Shown here piece after piece: positions 32,739 to 45,600 of a stretch of DNA of 64,000 nt (positions are counted from its first letter, which is position 1; each line of letters begins with the position of its first letter). The translations under genes and the position numbers were made by a program. Below the pieces are notes generated by a model. It searched no databases. It had not been told where the DNA came from and saw nothing but the letters and a program-made list of their open reading frames with translations. This stretch comes from Mesostigma viride (Eukaryota > Streptophyta > Mesostigmatophyceae > Mesostigmatales > Mesostigmataceae): positions 697,429 through 761,428 of the forward strand of contig RPFO01000256.1 in assembly GCA_009746045.1 (NCBI GenBank), written 5' to 3'.

Positions 32739-34179
32739 ATGGCGCCCAAGCTCAAGAAGAAGGCCATGATGTCGCGGGAGGAGGAGGACATCGGCCGGCG
32801 GCGCAAGAAAAGCCGCCAGTTGCCTTCCTCCGAATCCGAATCCGAATCCGATTCCTCTTCCTCGTCGTCCTCCGGCGAGGACGACGATATGGCGCCCCCC
32901 CGGATGCACCGGCCACCACCTCCGCCGGCAGGAACTTGCAAATCGCGGCCAACAGGGCGGAGGAGGGCCTCAGGCAGGAGGTGGCGGCATTGAGACAAGA
33001 CGTCGCCAGTCTCATGACGCGACTGGGCACCAAACTGCCCAGGAATTTCGTGGGTAGCACATTACGCATTTTATAGCTTATTTGCTGAACTTTTTTGCTT
33101 TACACGATTCATTATTCCAGATTTCTAACTTCGCACTTTCTCTATCTTGCACATTGCACGTTTGCAGAAGACGACCCCAGCTTTTTCGGCAGCTGTCGAC
33201 ACCTCTCCCGTCATTGCTTGTCCATTCGCGGTGATGTCGGGAAAGAGGTTCAGCTGGACCAGGAGCGGTCCGTCAGGGAGATGGGTCTGCGTGGCGCGAT
33301 CGCCATGTTCTTCCAGGAGTCGGGCATCGTGAGAAGCCCCGCCGACTCGGTTCCTGCGGAGGATTACGTTCAAGTCCGGGCTGCGCTGATCAAGCGCCTG
33401 GCCAACCACCGGTCCAACTTGTACAAGTTTGGCCTGGTGCGTGTGTCCGACGATTACACGCCGTGGTTGGTGGGGACGGCCACCACCAATCGCATCAAGA
33501 AGTACGCAGACCTTCCAGCATGGCTGAAGGAGGACTTCTGCCGCGTGGTACTTTTGTACTATCTGAAGATGTTGAACTTCACGGTGCAGGTAAGCAGCCT
33601 TATTCTCTTCTTATTGTTTCGTGGCATGCGCTTACTTTCTTTAACACATTGGTACATAGGCCTATACTGCATGTCACTCCATTTAGTTTTTGTATGCCAA
33701 CAATGACTTATATTGTTTGTTCAATGCATGCACGGTTAAAATGAATGTACTTGCCGTGTGATCATGACACCACAAAGCAGGAGGTGCGGGACAAGCGGCC
33801 TGAGCTGTGGGAAGATTGGGAAGACATCGCCTCCAAGTGCTGGGACAAGAAGAAGGTGCGCGAGGCCCTTCAGGCCACGACCGTGATGCGGTCTGGGCCA
33901 AGGCGCGAGTGGGACGACGTGGAGGAATGTTTCAAGGAGGTGGCGAAGACGCGTGCTTCCTTCCGGAAGGTGCCACCGCGTGTCTTGTTCGACAACATAA
34001 ACAACCCGTGGCCCTACTCTGACGCAAGCACAAACTCGCACAACCGCACAAGCATCGGCGCCTCGAGCGCACCAAGCGAGCGCACAGCAGAACCTGCCGA
34101 GGAGACCCCATCCATCGGCGCCGCGAGCGGGGATGTCACGCACTCGGCACCGGGCCAGCCCCAGTCAGCACCTTTGTAG
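32739..34179 (+). CDS. Unknown three-exon protein, paired with the transposase
   Basis: Exon 1 32739-33053 encodes a basic N-terminus (MAPKLKKKAMMSREEEDIGR), a Ser/Glu/Asp tract and a heptad-like helix (GLRQEVAALRQDVASLMTRL). Exon 2 33168-33589 and exon 3 33781-34179 have good borders (TTTGCAG/, CAG|GTAAGC, AAAGCAG/) and join in phase. Exon 2 encodes a globular region (MGLRGAIAMFFQESGIVRSP, then a YYLKMLNFTVQ end); exon 3 is charged with a Ser/Pro-rich tail. One extra C in the C7 run at 32895-32901 is needed to join the two halves of exon 1; with it all phases agree. A polyadenylation-like AATAAA is at 34243. It could be a DNA-binding accessory factor like TNPA of En/Spm; that is position-based inference only. 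Confidence 0.6.
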
Positions 34180-34540
34180 AAGACCCCACCCATCGGTGCC
34201 TCGAGCGAGTTTGTCACGCAATCCAATGGATGATAACAAAGCCAATAAATATTTAAGGATGTCATCAGCCGACTTGGTTATCTGATCATATATTGTGCTA
34301 CCATGGTCCGGATTATCCCGATTTCTGGCCTGCGATGGTTGTCTCCTTGATGTCTTGTGTTAGAGTTTCAATGTATTATAAATGCGACAAGGACATCGGC
34401 TGAAATGTGAGAATGAAGACATATTGGTTAACTAAACTTTGTTTTATGCTGAAATATGAAATAATAAACTCTTTTAGGCTCATTTCATGAAACTGAACAT
34501 TGCACAAATTAAAACCAAATAAATAGAAGACATCTTAATT
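34180..34540. other. 3' region of the preceding gene
   Basis: AT-rich, with AATAAA-type signals at 34243 and 34464. No other feature seen. Confidence 0.5.
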
Positions 34541-34860
34541 TACAACTCGTAATTTACCAACTCGTACATTACTACCTCGTACGTTAACACCTCGTATGTT
34601 ACTACCTCGTAGATTACTACCTCGTAAATTACTACCTCGTAAATTACTACCTCGTAAATTACTACCTCGTAAATTACTACCTCGTAAATTACTACCTCGT
34701 AAATTACTACCTCGTAAATTACTACCTCGTAAATTACTACCTCGTAAATTACTACCTCGTAAATTACTACCTCGTAAATTACTACCTCGTAAATTACTAC
34801 CTCGTAAATTACTACCTCGTAAATTACTACCTCGTAAATTACGACGTCGGATCTTACCTC
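34541..34860. repeat. Right subterminal 15-bp array of the CACTA element
   Basis: About 20 copies of ATTACTACCTCGTAA, the outer ones degenerate. The CCTCGTAA(A)TTAC core recurs inside the TIR at 34937-34992. Such arrays near the ends are characteristic of CACTA transposons, where they bind the TNPA-type protein. Confidence 0.9.
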
Positions 34861-34936
34861 GGATCTAACTCGTAGCTTACGAGAAAGATCCCATCTCGGG
34901 TGTAAACCGTAAGAGTAGTCTGCGCCGTAAGTTACC

Positions 34937-34992
34937 ACCTCGTAATTTACGCCTCGGATCATTTTTACTACCCTCGGACGAAAAGTATAGTG
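34937..34992 (-). repeat. Right terminal inverted repeat of the CACTA element
   Basis: Exact inverse complement of 4679-4734; ends GACGAAAAGTATAGTG and is followed by AG. Confidence 0.92.
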
Positions 34993-35337
34993 AGTGGACA
35001 GGACATGTGGCACTGCCGGGCAGGGCCTGCACAGGCTTATATTATATAGCCCGTGTACCATCACGTGGCTGTGGTCCTCGGTGTACTGAGGACGCAACGG
35101 TCCTGTGGCTAGTAGAGGCCGGTGGCCAGCCACCAGGTCTGCAAGGATGTGAATCCTTGCAGAGCTGTGGCAGGTCCCGAGCCAACCTAGGCACAGGAAT
35201 GCCAGAGATTCCTGAACGCTGCCTGCAACAAGGATGCAGGGCAATTAACGATAGGATGCTCTGGCCGGCACTTTAGCGATGCACGGCGCAGCACCTAAGG
35301 TGCCTATGGGTGCAAGGTGCCTATGGGTGCAAGGTGG
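34993..35337. other. Flank between two mobile elements
   Basis: Unique-looking sequence plus a short direct repeat of GGTGCCTATGGGTGCAAGGT near 35299-35335. No gene seen. Confidence 0.4.
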
Positions 35338-36067
35338 AGTCGGGGTAAAATTGGCTCCAGAGTTCTCAATTCTCAAATTCTCAGAGGGCGGGGGCCGAGA
35401 TTAATTAAGAGGTACCTTGAAATTAAATAAGAGGCATAACTCTATCGAGATATATGTTCGGACGCGAATTTCTATTGGCGTGAATTTGTAGTATTGTACG
35501 AAAACATGTCAAGGGTGACGGAAAGAAGGACTTATGTTCCAATTCAATTCAATGCACGACGGTATTGGACGGAGTTCCCGGTCTGGCAAGCGGATTTTGG
35601 ATCTCACGTTCAGAAAAGGGCCTGGGTACACGACGCGGCGCGACGTACGTTGTAAAATGGCTCGCAGAAAAGGAACCGTGGCGACTATTTGGCGCCGCGT
35701 CGGTCTTGACGTTGTTTGCTCCGTTGGATCTGCATCTACGGCTGGCGTGGGTTGTTTTGAAACCCGGTCGATGAGATTTTACGGAGAAGTAGGGTATATA
35801 AGTGATCTTTGTTGTTCCCTTGATATCAGTGATCCTTTTTTGACCAAGCGGTGAACTGAATGTAGAAGTCGGAATAAATTAAACGGTCTGACACGTTGTC
35901 GTACTATACTACAACTTAACGCCAATAGAAACTCGCCTCCTAAAATATATCTCGATAGAGGCATGCCTCTTATTTAATTTCAAGGTACCTCTTATTTAAT
36001 CTCGGGCGGCGCCCTCCGAGAACTTGAGAATTTGAGAACCGGACTCGTGGCAGTCGGGGTAAAATTG
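35338..36067. mobile_element. Long-TIR element (~0.7 kb) flanked by 16-bp direct repeats
   Basis: Inverted repeats of about 125 bp (35359-35481 and 35917-36042) share GAGGTACCTTGAAATTAAAT, TCTATCGAGATATAT and TTTCTATTGGCG. Outside them the 16-base word AGTCGGGGTAAAATTG occurs in direct orientation (35338-35353, 36052-36067). The interior has a 106-codon frame (35534-35854) with no recognised domain. Long TIRs suggest a Mutator-like MITE, but MULE target duplications are normally 8-11 bp, so the 16-bp repeats need explaining. Confidence 0.75.
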
Positions 36068-36607
36068 CAGTGCATTGGCGCACAGTGGAATGAGGCAGCA
36101 TATAGCTCGTAGCCTGAGGAAGGCAAGGGCAGATCCTTACGCGCGAGCCATGGTTGTCACTGAGAGTGGGCAAGCCTAACGAGGGCCGTACGTTCCCTGG
36201 TGCGAGGATGAAGGTTGCGGCCAAGCGACCTAGGTTCATCTCATAAGCTAAAGACCAGGAGCTCACAAGCCCGCTGACGATTTCATTCAAATCTGCATCC
36301 TCAAGCAATTGTGACACACAGGTCCAAGTCGCGCCACGTCGGTGCGGGGCGCGCGCAATTTCGCCAGTGGGTTGCGACGGGACACTGCCATAGGAGGAGG
36401 TGTCTACCTGGTTGGCCAGTCCTAAGCCCGCCCGCAGGGCCCACATCGCTATTCACCGCGAGAGAAAGCATCTTCATATTAAATGGCCATGCACGTTTTA
36501 TTTTCAATTCAGTATGAACATAACTACAAACCATGTGCTTGTAGCACGACATGCATGAAACAGCTCCCTGATGAAAACACGGTTGGAACGAGGCAAGGTC
36601 CAGCTTT
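36068..36607. other. 3' flank of the PEP mutase-family gene
   Basis: No gene or repeat recognised; downstream of the stop at 36608 on the minus strand. Confidence 0.4.
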
Positions 36608-39600
36608 CTACTCAATATAGATTTGAACGCGATCCCCTGTCGAGGGGTCCACGATGTCAATGATGGGCTCGACACCGCCTGCTGTGCTTGTGCGCGTGCC
36701 CCGGTCCTCCAGCGCATCGTCCACTAGTACTTTCAGGTTCAGCCCTGCGACAGCTGTATGCGATGTATGTGAACAGGAGAAAAGTGACGATAATACAACA
36801 ATTCACATGGGGGTGTGGACAAAGCCATGAAAGCACTTTCAGGTTCCACCCAGCCACAGCGCTGCATAGCTTCAAACGCCAAATAGACGGAGCCATACAG
36901 AAGCACACAGCAACAGGATGTAAGGGTGTTGATGATAGTATAAGGGTGACCGGGGAGTAAATGTATGAATGAGAAGCAAATACAAGGATGCCTTTTCCAA
37001 GAGTGCGGCATAGCTTGTCAAATTGAACGTACCCTTAGGCGCCATCATCATGCACAGCCAACATTTCTAATTCTATTATTCTAAATAGCATTGTCAAGCA
37101 TCATTCTTCTTGTGTGGCATGTGCAGGCACGTTCTTCATTGCATTCGTTGCATGAAGTTGTGCAGTGGCGCAAATGAAACTTTTACAGAAGACGCTGCCT
37201 CCGTAGGCATACAAGATGTTCAAAGAAAGAAGCGGAGACCACTTCTTTCTGGGAGAGATCAAAACGAGAAAGACTCACCAGGGACGATACCGGCGAGTCC
37301 ACCCAGAAAGCCGGCCTGTGGGCGGGAGTGGCAGATACAACCGAGGGTGGACAATCACGCAATCCATGCAAGCAACAGCGATGATGGTAGAACTTCGGTT
37401 TACTAATTTCCGTGGAACAAGGAGAACAAGGAGAACAAGGAGCCAAGGCTCCGCTGCCAAGGCTCAGGAGCCAAGCATCTACAAACAACACATGAGCAGC
37501 CTAAACTAAAACTGGAGGCCTTGCCCTGGGTCAAAGAGCCGGAGCTTTTTAAAGGCATGCACACGGAACCAAGGCAGCCCAACAGGCCACAACTTTGCAT
37601 CAGGTGCCAAGCACGAAAGTGGCGATGCAGAGAACATTGCCCGAATCAGGTGCCATGCACAAAGGGCCATTCTGATGAAGCCGAGTAGCTCGGCGGACTT
37701 AACACTAGCCACAAAGTTCCGGCCTCAAGAAAAAGGGATCCCATATATTGAGAAAGCTAGATTCGCGAAAGTGCAGGCTAACCGTGCCTACAGAAATCCA
37801 TGGGCCTCGAGCGCAACCAACCCTTGGCGACTTGCAAGTGCACCACTGCACAAGCATAACAAGCCGTGAGCATCCTGTAAATGAAATCCATAGGGGATTT
37901 TACAAAACAGTAGAGTAGCCTAATTTTGATTCCACTATCCATACAGACAGCCCACTATACATAATAGTGCACACGTGCATACACCCAAAAGATCCGAAAG
38001 ATCCAAAATACCCAAAAGATTCAAAAGATCCGAAAGATCCAAAATACCCAAGAGATTCAAAAGATCCGAAAGATCCAAAATACCCAAAAGATTCAAAAGA
38101 TCCGAAAGATCCAAAAGATGCAAAAGATCCAGAAAAAACGTTTCTGTCCTACCATAGCCGTATATATATCCGGTGAATAAAATCATCCACTTTCCCCCCC
38201 TCCAATTCGTACTCCTAGAGCTGGGAAGACTTCGTCCTTTCCTTGTCCCAGCCCATGATGGGTAAAACCACCCCTTCAACTCCTCCTATTCCTGTCGATT
38301 TCAACAGGTACTACAACCATTATGATGATAACCATAGTAACAACATCATTACAGTACTACTAACAATACTTGAACAACAACACTACAACCATTATGATGA
38401 TAACGATAGTAACAACATCATTACAGTACTACTAACAATACTTGAACAACAACCCTACAACCATTATGATGATAACGATAGTAACAACATCATTACAGTA
38501 CTACTAACAATACTTAACAACAACACTACTAATGAGTATCATCACACACCGGCACGGTCAGGTCTAGCTTGTGGACGCCGGTAGAAGACGTGACCCGCAG
38601 GCGCAGGCTGCGGTTGGACATCCCGTCCCGCATCTCCTCGCGTGTCTTCTCCCGCTTCCGCCCACCACCACCGCTCTCCGGCCCTGGCCCCACAGGTCCC
38701 ACCAGCTCTGTGTCCACCACCACATTGCTGCTTCGGCTGGTAGAGTTGCTGCTTGACCAGCTCCTGCTGCTACCTGAGGTGTCGCGGTCGGAAGCATTAC
38801 TGCTGCGGTACCGCCCCTGTGGCTGGCCCTCGTCATCGCGCGGCGATAGAATGAAGTCGGCCTCCACGCCGGCCGCCTTTAGTTGCGACTCGACGACCTC
38901 CTCCTTTGCGGCGTTCGGCTTGGTCTGCGGCTGACGAAGCGAGAGCACAGGGCAGGGGCAGGGGTAGTTTTGAACATGGGCAAAATTTCGGAATATAATG
39001 TATTGGAAAAGTTGAAACCTTTGTTTCTTGCAACAATGACGAAAGAAAGTCGCAACATGGGAATCGTAAGTGGGCATCAGATTTCAGGCAGGACTGCGGA
39101 CAACAGAAAGGGCCTATTGGGGGGTGGAAAACTATCGCAGAAGAGAAATATCTGCTAATAGCAGTGTTACTGGATTGGGGCATAAAGTGGGCCCCGAGGC
39201 CCCAACTTGAACTCCCGTATGACTGAGCTGTATAAAGTGCATGCCCACCTGTGCAGCGCCGCCGCTTTGTCTCCCCACGTTTACACCACACACGACACGC
39301 ACTACGGGCGCTACTGTAGAGTATGTCTCACCTGTGCCGGCATCACTGTCTTGGGCTCGACCGGGGTCGCAGCCGCGGTGCCACTTGGCGCAACCCGAGG
39401 GCCCTCAGGGTCCACGGGCGGGCTGGTGGCGTATCGCGCCTCATCCACATAGTAGTCGTCAAAGCCGATGACTTTACGCACGTGGGCAAAGGTGGGCAGC
39501 TGCCGTGGGATCATGGCAACACGGGTCGAGGAGGGGTACGTCCATTAGCGCTTGGCCGTATAGTAATCACGCCAAAGTGGGCAGATGCCGGGGGGTTACA

Positions 39601-42600
39601 GATCGTTGCGGCAAGGGGAAGGTGGTTCGGTGGGTCGATGGGCGAAGAGTGGGATCCCAGTAGTGCTTGGCCATATAGTGATGTTGCCAGCAAGACAAAT
39701 CAAACATGTTTGGTACAAAATAATTGAAAATGGAACCACAATGGGCAAAAGAAACATGATAAAAATAATAGCAATTCGTCAGATATGTCATCCATGCCGT
39801 GTGACTTATCCACCATGGCTCAGAACACCAGCCAGATAGAAACGAATCTAGATAAGCAAGCGCCTCCACACACCGAGCGTCTAAGCAGCATGCTAAAATC
39901 CTGCACAAATCACAAATCATCGCCTTCCCGTACCCCGGGAGGAATGCTTATCCTTGGCAAGCACCCACACGCTCCCAGTCCTGACACACCAAGGGTGGCA
40001 TCCGGCCATTGTGAGAAGCTTTGCGATCGTAGCAGAGCACCCAAATCCCACAGGCATCAGAAGCTTTGTTCCAGAAGCAGAGCACCCAGATCCCACAGGC
40101 ATAAGTAGCTTTGTTCCAGAAGCAGAGCACCCAGATCCCACAGCACCCAAATCCCACAGGCGCCGTACCGAAGGCGGCATGCGTCCGGACTTGAGTGCGG
40201 TGAGAGCCGACTCCATCGCGGATACAGAGACCATCATGAGGGAGAGGGGGTAGGCGATCTGGGGGCCCACGAGGACGAGCAAGGATGGACCACGATGAGC
40301 GCGAGGGATGAGGATGCATCCTTGTCAGCGGACAGGGAGAGAGGGTGACTGATCTCGGGAGCAGCAAGTAGGAGCCGGGAGAGAGAGTTCGAGCCAAGCC
40401 AAGCAGAGACAAGGACACAAGGGCAATTGAGGGTGTGGGGTGAGTGCGGAGGCTACATTTCGACAAGTGATTAGAGGTCTGGATAAGCAGGGACAGAGAA
40501 GGAGACAAGAGGGCAGGAGAACAAAGCAAACTTCGATACTACTACAAACGAAGCAAACTTTTCTACAACTACAATAAAAATCAAACTTGCAGGGATGATG
40601 ACCAGGATAACGGCGGTGCAGGAAAAGCAGTCACACTTCCCGGCGCATCAAATCACAGGGATGTAATGCATCAGCTGGGACCGAAGCGCTGGTACTTGAA
40701 CGTCGGAGAACAAAATCGGACAATTTACCTGGATGAGTACACGAACTAAAAAGCCAGAAAACTATCAACCGGTAGTAGCACAACAGCACAGCAGCATAAC
40801 AACATAACAGCATCACAGCATAACATCATAATGACACCGCGTCATCGCAAAACGTCTTCCTTCACACGGGTGAACAGCCTGGCCAAGTTTCCGCCACCAA
40901 TAGGCCAGACGGCGACGCAATACGCTGACCTGACAACACGACTTAGCGGTATGATTAATTTTAGCGGTATAATTGATTATAGAGGTATGATTAATGAATG
41001 TGCGTGTATGTGCGGTCGTGGTGGTGATGGGGAAAGCATCGTCGGATCTCACAGACACAAACACATTCGCATAGGCCTTCTGCCCTCGTGCCAATAAGCA
41101 TGGCAAAGGTTGAGTATAGCCGTGGGTATGTGACGGAACGGATCCGCTGGGAACCGAGGCAACGGATCCCATGAAACGCACCACCCATGTCTCGCCAGCG
41201 TGAAGCATATTCGGTTGCCGTGACCAGAGGTATCGATTAAGATGATTATTGTCTATCGAATACAAGATAATTATGTACCAGATGTCGCTTGTCTACGAAC
41301 CCAACAGTTTGTCCCTAATGTCGCCGCCGCTGCTTGATTATAGGATAATACATAGTAAAGGATAGTTGGAAATGAGGGTAATAAGGAGGATTCTCGCAGT
41401 AGTAGTAGTATCATGATGATGGATTTCGAATAGCTAGTCAACCTACTCACCAGCTTGTACCCAATATCTTGCAACTCCATCGGGGAGAAGATCGGTGTCT
41501 TCCCTCCGCCTTCCAGCATGTTCGCCTGCAGGGCAGAGATGAGCCAAGAGGGACGGACGGACGGGGGGCAGTGAAAGGCTGGTATGGCGAGCTTAAGTGG
41601 GAAAGCAGGGCACACAGAACAGAACGAAAGAATCGCAAATGGAATGCTGACTATCATTGCGCAGCTGACATGAGGGTGAAGACTCCTACAGTAGCGATAG
41701 ATTTTCCAGTAGAGCAGTGGGTCGTTAGAGGGGGCAGAGAACCCTAATCCAAGACAGGGTACCCACGGCAACTTTTGACCCGGATCTCTGGCCTCGGGTT
41801 AAAAATGAAACGTCACACACATCCACTGTGCTCATCATCATGCGAGGCAGCGCCACACTGGAAAAGCGAAATCTGGGAAGGGGTCGGTACATCAAACCCT
41901 TTTTAGGGAGGGGTTGCCTCGCGACGCGCTAGTGCACCATCCTGCAGCAGCCTTGCGCAGAGACCTGCAGAGGTCTATTGATGACTGGCCACCGCCACCC
42001 ACCCGAGAGGAAGACCCCAAGTTTCTTGACCCAGGCATGGTTGTACTGGGGTAGACGCGTCACAAACATCCGCTGCGCTCATAAAGCGACAGCAGCGTTG
42101 TAGTGTTCGAGAGCTTTATAGGCTCTAGAAGCGGCATGCTGCCACGCAGCATCCTGCAGCAGCATTGCACAGAGAGACCATTGAGAGACCATTGGACGTC
42201 TATTGATGACGACAGGGTGCCATGCTCCATGGCCGGCGTGCCATCTGCCGCCTCGATGTTGATGACAGGCTGTCACGCACCATGGTTGGCGTGCCGCCCG
42301 CCGCCTTGCAGAGTGCCTCCATTTCGGCTCGGCTCTCCAGCGCGTCGATAAATAGCACGTCGGCGCCCGCCTCCTTGAACGCTTTCACCCGCCACAGCCT
42401 GCACAACAATTTCAGAAATAGTGTCAAAGCAGTCATGAACGACAATACTATCCGAGGATAATCAGAGGAAATCAATTTTTGCTTCCCATGCGGACGTGCG
42501 AGGCTGATACGATGGGCCACATACAACAGGTGAAACCGAGTGTGCACAAATAAGCATCTTAATGGCAAGGCAAGTCTCACAACGCACAACTACGGGCTAA

Positions 42601-45600
42601 ATGATGAGTTAAGGTCCATGGTGCAGCCAAGCAGCTCTATCCAAAGCTCTTGTCCCTGCAATCAACACACAATTACTTGAGGGAATGGGACGGTCAAAAC
42701 CCACCCAAAGTGGCCATGTACAGTAACAACACCCAGTTACTTCAAAAACCACCCAAAACCCCGCCCCCCTTTCCCGCCCCCCTCCCTGCTTCAATCAGCG
42801 GGGTACCACCCTCCACCTTCCACCCTCCAACCCACACCCCACACCCCACACGCCACACGCCACAATCACGCTGCATCTATCCCGGTGTCACCCTTATCCC
42901 GCTTAACACAATCTTACACCACCCTACGCCCTGCACCCCCAACCGACGTTCTCCTCCTCCCCGATTTCTAATCCCAGTCACGCTTCCTCCGTCGTGGTAA
43001 CCCACCCACCCCAAGCTCATGCTTCATTCGGGCCGTTTGGAACCCACCCACCCACCCACCCACCCACCCACCCGCCCACCCACCCACCCACCCACCCACC
43101 CACCCACCCACCCACCCACCCACCCACCCACCCACCCACCCACCCACCCACCCACCCACCCACCCACCCACCCACCCACCCACCCACCCACCCACCCACC
43201 CACCCACCCACCCACCCACCCACCCACCCACCCTCACTCACTCACGCTTCTTCCAGCACGGACACCTCCCCACACACCCCACTCACGCTTCCTTCAGCAC
43301 TGTTACCCCCCCACACACACACTCACGCTTCTTCCAGCCCGGTCGTCTGCCGTGAGTCTGTTCGTGCGACGATGACGATGTCGCGGCCGCTCTCCGCGCG
43401 CGCGTCGGCCGCCGCTTTGATGCGCATGACCGCCTCCTGCGCGCATTGAAATTATTATTACTAGCAGTGCTAGTGTTAGTGTTAGGGTTCGGGATCGCAT
43501 CACCGCCTCCTGTGCGCGTTTTGTTGGTAGCAATCGCAGGGTAGGTAATTGTATGAGTGTGAGTGCTCGCATCACCGCCCACTGCACGCGCAGTCATTAT
43601 CATTATTACTATTACTATTACCATCATAATTGGTTATTATTGTTATCAATGTCGCTATCGACGTTACCATATTCTTATTGTTACGTTAGGTGACCGAGAC
43701 CCGCGAAGGGGGGCCTGGTGTGCAGGGAGGCTTATTGAGGACGGAGGGTGCAAGGTAGGTCTAGGTTAAGCTGCGTCTCAACAAGAGGCATAGCGAAGCC
43801 CCACCTGTCCACCTCCTCACAGCCAAGCCCCACCTGTCCACCTCCTCACAGCCAAGCCCCACCTGTCCACCTCCTCACAGCCACCCCGCACCTGTCCACC
43901 TCCTCACAGCCAAGCCCCACCTGTCCACCTCCTCACAACCAAGCCCCACCTGTCCACCTCCTCACAGCCACCCTGCACCTGTCCACCTCCTCACAACCAA
44001 GCCCCACCTGTCCACCTCCTCACAACCAAGCCCCACCTGTCCACCTTCTCACAGCCACCCCGCACCTGTCCACCTCCTCACAGCCACCCCGCACCTGTCC
44101 ACCTCCTCACAGCCACCCCGCACCTGTCCACCTCCTCACAGCCAAGCCCCACCTGTCCACCTCCTGACAGCCAACCTACCAATATACCCAAACCGAACCA
44201 AAACAAGGCTGGCAACGAGAGCATGTGTGGCTCACCTCGCTGTCCACCAAGTTACCATGCTCTACCAGTCTACCTACAAGTTGGAGGGAGGGCTAGGGGA
44301 GAAATGTGACAGACGACAGAACATGCTCAGCCTCACCTCACGATCCACCACTTTCTTGCCCCGCGTGTGCCCGCAGCGCTTGGGCATGACCTGGGAGATG
44401 CCAGCAGAAGTGAAGCATACGTAGCCGGGAAAAATGAAAACAAATACTCCAGTAAAACATACTGAACGGATAGCGGTGTATACTACGGACAGTGAACGGA
44501 TGAACAGGCCAAGGCTGGAAGCGCTTCGGCATGACCCGGGCGGGGTCAGCAGGATCGATAGAACAAGTGAGACAGAATCCACCGTCCAGGATATTCACGG
44601 CGACAGGCACGTGCCAGAGAGGAAAGGCAAGGATCCAGGTGGAGATGCAATGCAACCACAAAGTCTTGCAACCACCTGTGGACATGTAAGACTCGTATGC
44701 CTGCAAGAGTTGTGCAAAATAGTGAATAAATCGCATGCAACATGTGGTGGAACTGACAAACTTGTGAACAAGTACGAGCAGGCAATGTCGCAACAAGGAT
44801 AGGAGTATTGAATGCGCCGCTCCTATCCTTGTTGACACGCTGAAACATGAGGCTGTTATTGCCAGAACAACCGGATTAAATGTGAGGCTCTTTTTAAATG
44901 CTAGGGCAATGGGCTGTACTGGAGGGCTCACTCGCTAGCTAAAAAAAACAGGTTTAAATGTGAGACTCCTATACTCCTCGCACTGCCATGCTAGCAGTGG
45001 GAAACCTGGTGGGAGCCTGCTAGGCCGGCACCTTTGTAGAGCCTGGGGTGGGGGGAGGTGGGGGTGGAGAAGCCGACCCCTGCCATCCGTCAACCCCATA
45101 TACGAACCTGAGGCAGACGGCTGGCAAGGGCCGGCATTCCCCACCCCCACCCCCACCCTTCCACATATGGTCTACGGCCGGTTGCCGGCGGTTCAATATG
45201 GGAGCTGTCACTTGACGACATCGCATTGATGTCATTTGATGACAACACCACGAGGGACGCGATGCATCGCTCTGATGAGGGGCTTGCACCTGAGCTGGTG
45301 AGGATGGCAGGGGGTGCCAGCCAGCTCAGGGCACCGCCCGCAGCTCCTACACTTGCTTACATACTTAGTCACTTATTTATACAAGTCAAGGAGCACGAGA
45401 TGTACACATGTTTTCTTTAGAGCCAGAAAAGACGAGGTAGAACTGTTGGAAAAGTACCTAAAACAGAGAACCCCCACAAGGCCTGCGTGGAACAGCGGCA
45501 GACATCAGCAGCTGAACACGTGGGTAAATCCTGACTTGTCTAAAGTTCTTGCAGCTCACTGCTCATGGCGCCGCCCCGTTCATGCCCTGTTCATGGCCCC

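Larger units (their letters stand above)
4679..34992. mobile_element. Giant (30.3 kb) CACTA-like DNA transposon with multi-gene cargo
   Basis: Perfect 56-bp terminal inverted repeats bound the block (4679-4734 and 34937-34992), starting CACTATAC and ending GTATAGTG. The dinucleotide AG abuts both ends (4677-4678 and 34993-34994), consistent with a 2-bp target duplication; CACTA elements usually make 2-3 bp. The right end carries about 20 copies of a 15-bp repeat whose motif (ACCTCGTAAATTAC-like) is also in the TIR, which resembles the TNPA-type subterminal sites of En/Spm elements. Inside is a TNP2/Plavaka-type transposase gene (27694-31974), plus genes for a kinase, a peptidase-like protein, a 2OG oxygenase and three unknowns. 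CACTA elements are normally a few to ~15 kb, so 30 kb is unusual. The boundary is seen directly; mobility is inferred. Confidence 0.85.

Noticed and set aside
32739-34179. Naming the unknown gene as TNPA
   Set aside because: Only its position beside the transposase supports this; no sequence similarity could be judged.
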